In this document: one piece after another, positions 8,619-14,966 of the stretch
Layout: the number at the start of each line of letters is the position of its first letter
Numbering within the stretch: position 1 is the first letter of the stretch
NCBI GenBank assembly: GCA_900762245.1
Contig: CAAFFR010000027.1
Location: 1-17,612 of the forward strand
DNA: 17,612 nt
Direction: 5' to 3'
DNA from: an uncultured Oscillospiraceae bacterium
Lineage (GTDB): Bacteria; Bacillota_A; Clostridia; Oscillospirales; Oscillospiraceae
Made by a program: the position numbers and the translations under genes
Notes under the pieces: generated by a model
Database searches by the model: none
Told to the model about the DNA's origin: nothing
The model's input: the letters and a program-made list of their open reading frames with translations, nothing else

Positions 8619-8622
8619 TTTT

Positions 8623-9336
8623 TTAGCAATGCTTATTGATGATGCGCTGCTCTACTTCGCGGGTAGCGATGTCGGTGTAGCGGACGAACAGGGAGATCTT
8701 GTTGTTCTCGTTCAGGTTGGGCCACAGCTCCTCGGTGAAGGCATCGATGTCAGCGGGGATGGTGACCCGCTCGGGCTCACCCTGGAAGGTGGGGATCACG
8801 GGATTGCCGTCGCAGACATAGGTGTGCAGGAAGTGGCCCAGACCGGCGATGGCGGGGTACTCCCAGAAGAAACGGGCGCAGGCAGAGCCTTCGGCATCAG
8901 CGGCCTTCAGGATGGACATCTTGTAGGAGCCGTCGTTTGCCTGGATACCGGAGATTCTGGGGGTCCAGTTGGGGCCGTCGTCCTCGAACTGACGAGTCCG
9001 CAGGGCGGCTTCCCAGCTTTCGCCACGGGCAGCGAACTCCCAGATGGTGTCGGTCTGGTCACCGTTGGTGACGATCAGGCCGTTACCCAGTTCCCGGACG
9101 GGATGGTAGATGATCAGATGGGGGTCCTTCATCAGAGCGGGATCGTGAGCCTCGGTACGGATGCCGTCCTTCTCCTTGATGAAGACGCGGTTGCGGGAGT
9201 TGACGGAGCGGCCCATGATGAAGTAGGCGGCGACGGCCTTCCTGCCGTCGGGAGTCATGCCCAGCACGATGCCGCGGCCGGGATAGGTGTTGCCATCCAG
9301 ACGCTCAGCCATGGTCTTGGTTTCGTAGACGTTCAT
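8623..9336 (-). CDS. purO: IMP cyclohydrolase, PurO type
   Basis: Closes FAICAR to IMP, the last step of the pathway. The 237-residue protein matches the single-domain IMP_cyclohyd family first known from archaeal PurO, unrelated to the N-terminal domain of PurH. Supporting stretches are YPGRGIVLGMTPDGRKAVAAY near the N-terminus, GRSVNSRNRVF (about 42-52) and TPRISGIQA in the middle. Its position next to a transformylase that lacks its own cyclohydrolase domain strengthens the call. The ATG at 9336 follows GGAGGATATACCA. Catalytic residues of this family are less well known to me, so the assignment rests on overall resemblance and context. Confidence 0.9.
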   Translation of the reverse strand: MNVYETKTMAERLDGNTYPGRGIVLGMTPDGRKAVAAYFIMGRSVNSRNRVFIKEKDGIRTEAHDPALMKDPHLIIYHPVRELGNGLIVTNGDQTDTIWEFAARGESWEAALRTRQFEDDGPNWTPRISGIQANDGSYKMSILKAADAEGSACARFFWEYPAIAGLGHFLHTYVCDGNPVIPTFQGEPERVTIPADIDAFTEELWPNLNENNKISLFVRYTDIATREVEQRIINKHC

Positions 9337-9357
9337 TGGTATATCCTCCAGTTAAGC

Positions 9358-9459
9358 TGTCATTGCGAGGAGGGCGATGCCCGACGTGGCAATCTCCCGG
9401 ACATACCGGAAAATTGGAGGGGATTGCCACGCCAGTGTGCGCACTGGCTCGCAATGACA
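9358..9459. repeat. Palindromic repeat family A, copy 3 (purN-purO gap)
   Basis: A 102-bp element bounded by TGTCATTGCGAG and its complement, starting 13 nt after the purN stop. It carries the GGGC-GAT-GCCC left-arm variant shared with copy 1 (there GGGC-ATA-GCCC), the CCAGTGTGCGCACTGG hairpin and a central CCGG-ACATA-CCGG stem. Confidence 0.92.
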
Positions 9460-9472
9460 TTCGTTTCTTATT

Positions 9473-10099
9473 TTACTTGATGATGACAGTGCGTCCTTCC
9501 ACGGTGATCCGGTCCTGGCAGAACAGGGCCACGGCTTCGGGAAGGATCTTCCACTCAGCCTGCTCCATGATCCGCTTCTGCAGGACTTCGGGAGTATCGT
9601 CGTGACGGACTTCTACTGCCTTCTGGGCAATGATGGGACCGCCATCGCACTGGGCGCTGACGAAATGGACCGTTGCGCCGGAGAGCTTCACGCCGTATTC
9701 CAGCGCCTTCTCGTGGACATGGAGGCCGTAATAGCCTTCGCCGCAGAAGGAGGGAATCAGGGCGGGATGGACGTTCATAATGGCGTTGGGATAGGTTTCC
9801 ACCAGTTCCTCGGTGAAGATGACCATGCAGCCGGCCAGTACCACCAGATCGATGGACAGATCCTTCAGCTGCTCCACCATAGCCACGGTAAAGGCCCGGT
9901 TGGAAGAATACTCCTTCCGGGGCACCACGAAGCCGGGGATGCCGGCCTTGGCAGCCCGCTCCAGTGCGTAAGCACCGGCCTTGGTGGAGATGACGGCTGC
10001 GATCTCACCGCCGCCCAGTTCACCGCGCTGCTGCGCATCGATGAGGGCCTGCAGGTTGGTGCCGCCGCCGGAGACCAGAACAGCAATTCTCTTTGCCAT
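9473..10099 (-). CDS. purN: Phosphoribosylglycinamide formyltransferase, folate-dependent
   Basis: Transfers the formyl group from 10-formyl-THF to GAR, the third step. The 208-residue length is standard. The phosphate-binding LVSGGGTNLQALI (8-20) and the catalytic triad are present: Asn109 and His111 in MNVHPALIPSF and Asp152 in SAQCDGGPIIAQ. The start codon overlaps the purM stop by one base (TAATG), so translation is probably coupled; AAGGTGA inside the end of purM serves as the ribosome binding site. It is the only junction of the operon without a repeat. No PurT, the formate-dependent alternative, is seen here, so GAR formylation depends on folate. Confidence 0.97.
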   Translation of the reverse strand: MAKRIAVLVSGGGTNLQALIDAQQRGELGGGEIAAVISTKAGAYALERAAKAGIPGFVVPRKEYSSNRAFTVAMVEQLKDLSIDLVVLAGCMVIFTEELVETYPNAIMNVHPALIPSFCGEGYYGLHVHEKALEYGVKLSGATVHFVSAQCDGGPIIAQKAVEVRHDDTPEVLQKRIMEQAEWKILPEAVALFCQDRITVEGRTVIIK

Positions 10100-11151
10100 T
10101 ACAGGATCACCTTTTCGGTATCATGGGCAATGATCTCGCCGATGACGTAAGCGTCCTCGCCATTTGCCTTCAGAATTTCCAGCGCGGTTTCCACTTCGGC
10201 AGCGGGAACCACGATGCTCATGCCAACGCCCATGTTGTAGGTGTTGAACATATCGCGCTCGGGGATGTTGCCCCAGGCAGCGATCTCGTTGAAGATGGGC
10301 AGGACCTTAATGGCAGCCTTGTCGATCTTGGCGCACAGGCCGTCGGGGATGGAACGGGGAATGTTCTCGTAGAAGCCGCCGCCGGTGATGTGGCTGATGC
10401 CCTTGACGTTGACCTTTTCCAGCAGAGCCAGAACGGGCTTGACGTAAATCTTGGTGGGAACCAGCAGGCTTTCTGCGATGGTCTTGCCGCCCAGGGACTC
10501 TCTGGGGATGTAGAGCTCGGGGTTATTGTTGTCAATGTCGAAGACCTTACGGCACAGGGAGAAGCCGTTGGAGTGGATACCGGTGGAGGGCAGGGCGATA
10601 ACAACGTCGCCGGCTTCCATCTTGGTGTTGTCCAGGATCTTCTTCTTGTCCACGATGCCAACAGCGAAGCCTGCCAGGTCATATTCCTCCACAGGCATCA
10701 TGCCGGGGTGCTCGGCAGTTTCGCCGCCAATGAGGGCAGCACCGGACTGGACACAGCCTTCAGCCACACCGCCGACGATCTCCGCGATCTTCTCGGGGAT
10801 GTTCTTGCCACAGGCGATGTAGTCCAGGAAGAACAGGGGCTTTGCGCCCACGCAGATGATATCGTTGACGCACATGGCAACAGCATCGATGCCGATGGTG
10901 TCGTGCTTGTCCATCAGGATAGCCAGCTTGACCTTGGTGCCGCAGCCGTCGGTGCCGGAGACCAGAACGGGCTCTTCCATGCCGGCGACAGGCAGGCCGA
11001 AGCAGCCGCCGAAACCGCCCACATCATCCAGGCAGCCTTCGTTGCGGGTGCGGGCAACATGCTTCTTCATCAGCTCCACAGCACGGTAGCCGGCGGTGAT
11101 GTCCACGCCTGCAGCCGCATAGCTGGCGGAGTAGGAATTCTTGTGATCCAT
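10099..11151 (-). CDS. purM: Phosphoribosylformylglycinamidine cyclo-ligase (AIR synthetase)
   Basis: ATP-dependent closure of FGAM to AIR, the fifth step. At 350 residues it is full length and shows the expected YAAAGVDI start (11-18), GTDGCGTKV (66-74), [15 protein letters not shown] (84-98), [11 protein letters not shown] (101-111), [11 protein letters not shown] and [13 protein letters not shown] motifs. It belongs to the same ATP-binding superfamily as PurL. The ATG at 11151 has AAGGAGCT about 10 nt upstream. It overlaps purN by one base, and repeat A4 separates it from purF. Confidence 0.97.
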   Translation of the reverse strand: MDHKNSYSASYAAAGVDITAGYRAVELMKKHVARTRNEGCLDDVGGFGGCFGLPVAGMEEPVLVSGTDGCGTKVKLAILMDKHDTIGIDAVAMCVNDIICVGAKPLFFLDYIACGKNIPEKIAEIVGGVAEGCVQSGAALIGGETAEHPGMMPVEEYDLAGFAVGIVDKKKILDNTKMEAGDVVIALPSTGIHSNGFSLCRKVFDIDNNNPELYIPRESLGGKTIAESLLVPTKIYVKPVLALLEKVNVKGISHITGGGFYENIPRSIPDGLCAKIDKAAIKVLPIFNEIAAWGNIPERDMFNTYNMGVGMSIVVPAAEVETALEILKANGEDAYVIGEIIAHDTEKVIL

Positions 11152-11185
11152 GATTATGTAGCTCCTTTTCAGAAGTTATTTATAC

Positions 11186-11271
11186 TGTCATTGCGAGGCG
11201 CGAAGCGACGCGGCAATCCCCTGAATCGAAGAAGATTGCCACACCAGTGTGCGCACTGGCTCGCAATGACA
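11186..11271. repeat. Palindromic repeat family A, copy 4 (purF-purM gap)
   Basis: The shortest copy (86 bp), starting 9 nt after the purF stop. Ends are perfect (TGTCATTGCGAG and complement), the left arm is the CGC-GAA-GCG variant and the right half is intact. Only the centre is shortened, so length varies in the apex of the long hairpin while both arms stay fixed. Confidence 0.92.
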
Positions 11272-11280
11272 CGCTAATGT

Positions 11281-12702
11281 TTATTCTTCGCCGGTCCAGC
11301 AGTAGGTGCAGACCTTGTCCCGGTCCAGACCGATGGCTTCCAGCAGGCCGTCCAGAGTCTGATAGCCCAGAGAGTCAAAGCCCATTTCTTCACAGATGGA
11401 CTTCAGCAGGCACTGACCGCGCTCGGTCTTGGCATCGGCGTATTCCGCCAGATGCTGCTGTCCGACGTTGCCCTCCAGATTCTGGATGGTCTTGCGGGTC
11501 AGCAGCTCCATATCGGAATTGCTCCGGGAGAAATTCAGGAACTTGCAGCTGTACATAATGGGGGGACAGGCAGAGCGCATATGCACTTCCTTGGCACCGG
11601 ACTTGTACAGGAAATCCACCGTTTCCCGCAGCTGGGTGCCCCGGACGATGGAGTCGTCCACCAGCAGCAGCTTCTTGCCCTCGATGAGCTCGGGGACGGG
11701 GATCTGCTTCATTTCTGCGATGAGGTTGCGCATTTCCTGGTTGCTGGGGGTAAAGGAACGGGCCCAGGTGGGAGTATACTTGACGAAAGGCCGGGCAAAG
11801 GGCTTGTGAGAGTAGTTGGCATAGCCGATGGCGTGGGGCAGACCGGAATCAGGCACGCCTGCGATGTAGTCTACATCGGGCATGATACCCTGCTTCTCTT
11901 CTTCCCGGGCCATGATCTCACCGTTGTGGCAGCGCATGACTTCCACATTCACACCCTCATAGTTGGAGTTGGGGTAGCCATAGTAGCTCCACAGGAAGGC
12001 GCAGATTTTCATCTTGTCGCCGGGAGCAGCCAGCTGAGTAAAGCCGTCGGCAGTGATCTTCACGATCTCGCCGGGACCCAGGTTGTAAACAGGGCTGTAG
12101 CCCAGCTTCTGGCAGGCGAAGGACTCCATGGATACGCAGCAGCCTTCTTCATTCTGTCCGATGACAATGGGCAGACGGCCCAGCTTATCGCGGGCGGCGA
12201 TAATGCCGCTGTCAGTCAGCAGCAGGATGGTGCAGGTGCCCTCAATCAGGTTTTGTGCGTACTTGATTCCCTCCACCAGATCGCCGCAGCGGTTGATCAG
12301 AGCAGCGATCAGTTCGGAATCATTGACCTTGCCGGAGGACATAGCCATGAAGTAATGGCCGGGAGCGGCGAAGGTCTCCTCCACGATCTTTTCCGCGTTG
12401 TTAATGATGCCTACATTGGCGATGGCGAACATACCCAGATGGCTGCGGACCAGCAGGGGCTGGGGGTCCGTATCGGAAATGCAGCCGATGCCGGCAGTGC
12501 CGTCCATTGTGGCAAGATCACCTTCAAATTTGGTGCGGAAAGGGGTGTTGGAAATGTTATGGATCTGACGGTCAAATCCTTTGACTTCGTCATAAAAGGC
12601 CAGACCGCCCCGCTTGGTGCCCAGGTGGGAGTGGTAGTCTGTGCCGAAGAAAACGTCGTATTTGCAGTTTTTACGGGAAATCGCCCCGAAGAAACCACCC
12701 AT
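11281..12702 (-). CDS. purF: Amidophosphoribosyltransferase-like protein lacking the glutaminase cysteine
   Basis: The first committed step: PRPP to phosphoribosylamine. The 473-residue protein has the N-terminal Ntn-type glutaminase domain followed by a PRTase domain with the PRPP-binding loop LLLVDDSIVRGTQ (345-357). Four cysteines match the [4Fe-4S] ligands of B. subtilis PurF: C234 (KICAF), C386 (PPIMYSC), C465 and C468 (VCTYCWTG). The oddity is the start: it reads MGGFFGAIS where active enzymes expose a Cys (MCGI or a processed propeptide), and the oxyanion-hole motif HNGN reads NVGI (96-99). The glutaminase therefore looks inactive, suggesting use of free ammonia or a partner subunit. 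The start is firm: AAGGAGGATACCTTTT leads into the ATG at 12702, and the cluster has no other PurF. I recall similar MGGFFG proteins annotated as PurF in gut anaerobes. Confidence 0.93.
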   Translation of the reverse strand: MGGFFGAISRKNCKYDVFFGTDYHSHLGTKRGGLAFYDEVKGFDRQIHNISNTPFRTKFEGDLATMDGTAGIGCISDTDPQPLLVRSHLGMFAIANVGIINNAEKIVEETFAAPGHYFMAMSSGKVNDSELIAALINRCGDLVEGIKYAQNLIEGTCTILLLTDSGIIAARDKLGRLPIVIGQNEEGCCVSMESFACQKLGYSPVYNLGPGEIVKITADGFTQLAAPGDKMKICAFLWSYYGYPNSNYEGVNVEVMRCHNGEIMAREEEKQGIMPDVDYIAGVPDSGLPHAIGYANYSHKPFARPFVKYTPTWARSFTPSNQEMRNLIAEMKQIPVPELIEGKKLLLVDDSIVRGTQLRETVDFLYKSGAKEVHMRSACPPIMYSCKFLNFSRSNSDMELLTRKTIQNLEGNVGQQHLAEYADAKTERGQCLLKSICEEMGFDSLGYQTLDGLLEAIGLDRDKVCTYCWTGEE

Positions 12703-12740
12703 AAAAGGTATCCTCCTTGATAGTGGATCGGAAGCCTCAG

Positions 12741-12868
12741 CTTGCCTCCCTCTCAGAGGGAGGTGGCAAAAATCTTTGATTTTTGACGGAGGGAGTATCC
12801 TGTCTTAAGGAGTACACTCCCCCAGTCACGGCTTACGCCGTGCCAGCCCCCTCAAAGAGGGGGCCAAG
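12741..12868. repeat. Palindromic repeat family B, copy 2 (purC-purF gap)
   Basis: A 128-bp element starting 18 nt after the purC stop. It shares with copy 1 the end hairpins, GACGGAGGGAGT, CTCCCCCAGTCAC and TGCCAGCCCCCTC. Two internal stems differ completely in sequence yet still pair: CAAAAATC/GATTTTTG at 12767-12785, where copy 1 has CCGGC/GCCGG, and CACGGC/GCCGTG at 12827-12842, where copy 1 has CACC/GGTG. Confidence 0.92.
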
Positions 12869-12886
12869 GTTGGAAAGCTTTCAAAC

Positions 12887-13576
12887 TTAAGCGAAGAACA
12901 GGCCGTTCAGGGTCATGGGATCGATGTACTTGCCGTCCTTGTAGACGCGCATGTTGCCGGAAGCAACCTCGTCGATCAGCATGACGTTGCCCTGGGGATC
13001 GTAGCCGAACTCAAACTTGATGTCGTACAGCTCCATGCCCTTCTCAGCCAGATCGTCAGCAACGATCTTGGTGATAGCCTGGGTCTGAGCCTTCAGGGAC
13101 TCATACTGCTCGGCGGTCATGACACCCAGATCCACCAGGCCGTCCTTGGTGACCAGGGGATCGCCCAGAGCGTCGTTTTTGAAGGTGGTCTCTACGTAGT
13201 AGGGCAGGTCCTGGCCCTCGGTGCAGTACTGGTTATAGCGGCGGAAGAAGGAGCCGACGGCCTTGCGGCGGCAGATGACTTCCAGACCCTTGCCGAAGAC
13301 CTTTGCGGGCAGAACTTCCATGGTGGTGTTAGCCAGGTCAGCGGAAACGAAGTGGGTGCGGATGCCGGCGGCATTGATCTTCTCGAAGTAGTAGATGGAC
13401 ATACGCAGGTTCACGTCGCCCACACCCTCGATGGTCAGGCCGACGCTGTTTTCGCCGGGATCAAACACGCCGTCCTTGCCGGTGCAGTCGTCCTTGAACA
13501 GCAGCAGGCAGTTGCCATTGGGCAGTGCGTAAACATTCTTGGTCTTACCAGTGTACAGCAGCTTCAGGTTTTCCAT
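12887..13576 (-). CDS. purC: Phosphoribosylaminoimidazole-succinocarboxamide synthase (SAICAR synthetase)
   Basis: Joins CAIR and aspartate with ATP to give SAICAR. The 229 residues match the short bacterial form. Motifs include [13 protein letters not shown] at the N-terminus (family pattern YxGKxKxxY), [10 protein letters not shown] (27-36), [19 protein letters not shown] and the C-terminal [11 protein letters not shown]...[13 protein letters not shown]. The last block usually reads DEISPDTCR, so DEVASGNMR is a subfamily variation. I chose ATG at 13576, with AGAGGT about 9 nt upstream; an upstream frame extension to 13618 lacks a site. The next step needs PurB, which is not in the window. 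Confidence 0.96.
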   Translation of the reverse strand: MENLKLLYTGKTKNVYALPNGNCLLLFKDDCTGKDGVFDPGENSVGLTIEGVGDVNLRMSIYYFEKINAAGIRTHFVSADLANTTMEVLPAKVFGKGLEVICRRKAVGSFFRRYNQYCTEGQDLPYYVETTFKNDALGDPLVTKDGLVDLGVMTAEQYESLKAQTQAITKIVADDLAEKGMELYDIKFEFGYDPQGNVMLIDEVASGNMRVYKDGKYIDPMTLNGLFFA

Positions 13577-13626
13577 AATTAAATTACCTCTTTCTGAAAA
13601 TGTAGGTGTATGAATCAAAAAATGAA

Positions 13627-13739
13627 TGTAGGGGACGGCGTCCTCGACGTCCCGTGGGGTAACAGAGTTCCTTTGCGCCCGGCGCTGCAGCGAAATCGCG
13701 GCTGCTTCTGCCGGGGCGTCGAGGACGCCGCCCCCTACA
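13627..13739. repeat. Palindromic repeat family C (purE-purC gap)
   Basis: A 113-bp element with roughly 28-bp terminal inverted repeats (two mismatches) reading TGTAGGGGACGGCGTCCTCG at the left end. It starts 9 nt after the purE stop. Ends are TGTAGG and CCTACA; no target duplication is obvious. It is unrelated in sequence to families A and B but occupies the same type of position. Confidence 0.88.
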
Positions 13740-13748
13740 AGGGATTAC

Positions 13749-14243
13749 TTACTTATTCAGCTCGGCTTGCAATGCAGCGTCCTTTTCCAGCACCTTGGCG
13801 GCATCGCTCTTGCGCTTGGCATCCAGCTTGGCGGCCAGCTCAGCGTCTTCCACAGCCAGGATCTGGGCGGACAACAAAGCGGCATTGACACCTCCGTTAA
13901 TGGCCACGGTAGCAACAGGAATGCCGGAGGGCATCATGACCGTGGAAAGGAGGGCATCCATGCCGTCGAGACAGGTAGACTTGCAGGGAATGCCGATGAC
14001 AGGCAGGGTGGTGTTGGCAGCGATGGCACCGGCCAGGTGTGCGGCCATGCCGGCAGCGGCGATCATAACGCCAAAGCCGTTGCTGCGGGCGTTCAGTGCG
14101 AAATCCCGTGCTTCCTCGGGGGTACGGTGTGCGGAGAAGACGTGGCACTCAAAGGGAATGCCCAGAGAGGACAGGGTGTCCATGGTCTTGCGCAGGATCG
14201 GAAGATCGCTGTCGCTGCCCATGACGATACCAACTTTTTTCAT
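13749..14243 (-). CDS. purE: 5-(carboxyamino)imidazole ribonucleotide mutase
   Basis: Produces CAIR from N5-CAIR (class I) or directly from AIR and CO2 (class II). The 164-residue protein shows GSDSD (9-13), SAHRTP (37-42) with the catalytic His39, AAGMAAHLAG (63-72, usually AGGAAHLPG) and PSGIPVATVAING. The SAHRTP and AAHL motifs fit class I, which normally works with PurK, but no purK is present in the window. The ATG at 14243 is preceded by GGAGGTAACG. It is the first gene of the operon, directly behind the riboswitch and terminator leader. Confidence 0.96.
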   Translation of the reverse strand: MKKVGIVMGSDSDLPILRKTMDTLSSLGIPFECHVFSAHRTPEEARDFALNARSNGFGVMIAAAGMAAHLAGAIAANTTLPVIGIPCKSTCLDGMDALLSTVMMPSGIPVATVAINGGVNAALLSAQILAVEDAELAAKLDAKRKSDAAKVLEKDAALQAELNK

Positions 14244-14280
14244 GCGTTACCTCCTGATAAAAATACAGATAAATACAAAC

Positions 14281-14323
14281 AAAAAATGAGCGCACTCGTC
14301 CCAAACAAAGGAAAAGTGTGCCC
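14281..14323 (-). terminator. Riboswitch-controlled intrinsic terminator
   Basis: Reading leftward, GGGCACACTTTTCC (14310-14323) pairs with the segment 14288-14302 (about 10 Watson-Crick and two wobble pairs of 14) and is followed by TTTTTT at 14281-14286. Its 5' arm includes the GGGC of the conserved CTGGGC element of the aptamer, so the folded aptamer and the terminator are mutually exclusive. It sits about 38 nt before the purE start. Confidence 0.85.
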
Positions 14324-14390
14324 AGACGGTCGGCTATTAGTGCCCTTACTCCGTGTGGTGCTCCACTGATCCGTCAGTCATAAGGGACGT
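14319..14390 (-). ncRNA. ZTP (pfl) riboswitch aptamer
   Basis: Senses ZMP/ZTP, which builds up when 10-formyl-THF is too low for the AICAR transformylase. Read leftward the leader has, in order: P1 left arm CCCTTA; the conserved TGACTGACGG; the hairpin GTGG-AGCA-CCAC; CGGAG; P1 right arm TAAGGG; and the strongly conserved GCCGACCGTCTGGGC. GACGG can pair with CCGTC as the known pseudoknot. The match to the pfl consensus is from memory. With the overlapping terminator it is an 'on' switch: ligand binding blocks termination and raises transcription of the whole purine operon. Confidence 0.92.
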
Positions 14391-14406
14391 GAAAAATTAC
14401 AAAAAG

Positions 14407-14435
14407 ATTATACCATGATGGGGAAAAAGAATCAA
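14407..14435 (-). promoter_or_regulatory. Main promoter of the purine operon
   Basis: On the minus strand, TTGATT (14430-14435), a 17-nt spacer and TATAAT (14407-14412), with TGG before the -10 forming an extended -10 box. Transcription should begin near 14400, just before the aptamer, which supports both calls. Confidence 0.88.
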
Positions 14436-14531
14436 GAAAGCAGATAACCAATTCTTGCCGAATTTTAAAACGTTTCCATGTGAAAGTTGACAAATCTGTA
14501 AGAAACAGTGTTTTTTTCCTGCAAAGAAACA

Positions 14532-14550
14532 GGCGGTTCCGATAACCGCC
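14532..14550. other. 7-bp G/C-rich hairpin between two minus-strand promoters
   Basis: GGCGGTT (14532-14538) pairs with AACCGCC (14544-14550). Read leftward it is followed by TGTTTCTTTG, a T-rich but interrupted tract, so it could be a weak terminator or attenuator only a few bases after the candidate upstream promoter. The rest of 14436-14531 holds nothing I can assign. Confidence 0.35.
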
Positions 14551-14561
14551 CCAACATAATC

Positions 14562-14590
14562 AGCATATCACAGCTGCTTCGGAAAGTCAA
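14562..14590 (-). promoter_or_regulatory. Candidate second, upstream promoter toward purE
   Basis: On the minus strand TTGACT (14585-14590), a 17-nt spacer and TATGCT (14562-14567), with TGA before the -10. It points toward the purine operon, about 155 bases before the main promoter, with the 14532-14550 hairpin directly in front. No convincing gene lies between. Confidence 0.45.
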
Positions 14591-14665
14591 TAGGAAAACG
14601 AGCAAAATGACGGAAATCTGCACAATGTAAAAATGAAAACTGTAGATTTTATACAATATCCCGAC

Positions 14666-14693
14666 TTGCTTTTTCTGAAAAATCTGCTATGAT
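14666..14693 (+). promoter_or_regulatory. Candidate rightward promoter
   Basis: TTGCTT (14666-14671), a 16-nt spacer and TATGAT (14688-14693), with TGC before the -10. It is divergent from the purine promoters and would start a transcript near 14700 that ends at the 14910-14964 hairpin. Confidence 0.5.
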
Positions 14694-14909
14694 AATCATA
14701 CAAAGAGGTGATACCAATGATCTCTTAACAAAAGGCTTCTAACCATAACTGGAAGCCAAACAGACATATTTTCCTTAATTTCTTCCGTTCATATATTATT
14801 TTGAACAAAACAAAAATCAATACCGGAAGTGATTCAATTTTTGTCAGCGGAAAGTATGCCTGATTCTAAGAAAGAGAGGTTAACCAATGATGTTAGATAC
14901 CAAAAATTC
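14694..14909 (+). other. Gene-less AT-rich stretch, possible small RNA or leader
   Basis: No gene of normal size is present. The stretch is markedly more AT-rich than its surroundings. It holds two similar translation-start contexts: AGAGGTGATACCAATGAT at 14704-14721 opening a 3-codon frame (MIS, 14717-14728), and AGAGGTTAACCAATGAT near its right end. Small stems include GGCTTC/GAAGCC around 14732-14754. With the promoter on the left and strong hairpin on the right it could be a discrete RNA of about 265 nt. Confidence 0.35.
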
Positions 14910-14919
14910 AATGAAGTGA
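14887..14919 (+). CDS. Possible 10-residue leader peptide
   Basis: A short frame encoding MMLDTKNSMK follows a good ribosome binding site (GAGAGGT, 7 nt upstream). Its last codons and stop lie inside the left arm of the 20-bp hairpin at 14910-14964, so a ribosome finishing the peptide would cover that arm. This arrangement resembles attenuation, but the peptide has no run of one amino acid and could be chance. Confidence 0.22.
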   Translation: MMLDTKNSMK

Positions 14920-14964
14920 CCCTTGACTGATTCAGCAAACGAAACAGTCAAGGGTCACTTCATT
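14910..14964. terminator. Perfect 20-bp hairpin upstream of the TraX gene
   Basis: Arms 14910-14929 and 14945-14964 are fully complementary around a 15-nt loop; the left arm begins AATGAAGTGACCC. On the plus strand the tail is CATTTTC, a short T run preceded by an A-rich stretch, consistent with a rho-independent terminator or a bidirectional insulator between the upstream AT-rich unit and the TraX promoter. Confidence 0.65.
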
Positions 14965-14966
14965 TT

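Noticed and set aside
5708..11271. CRISPR array suggested by repeated sequences at intervals
   Set aside because: Copies are 86-102 bp, lie more than 1 kb apart, are separated by genes rather than spacers, and have no cas genes nearby.
11281..12702. Mis-called start hiding the PurF catalytic cysteine
   Set aside because: The ATG at 12702 has a strong ribosome binding site, and MGGFFG aligns directly with the MCGIVG start; no in-frame Cys-containing start exists upstream before the family B repeat.
14244..14400. Guanine/adenine (purine) riboswitch before purE, as in Bacillus
   Set aside because: The leader lacks the purine aptamer's three-way junction and its TATA/CCTAC-type conserved core, whereas several separate ZTP-type elements are present in the right order.
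14465..14656. 63-codon minus-strand frame between the divergent promoters
   Set aside because: No ribosome binding site, AT-driven hydrophobic composition, and it runs across the candidate promoter and hairpin.
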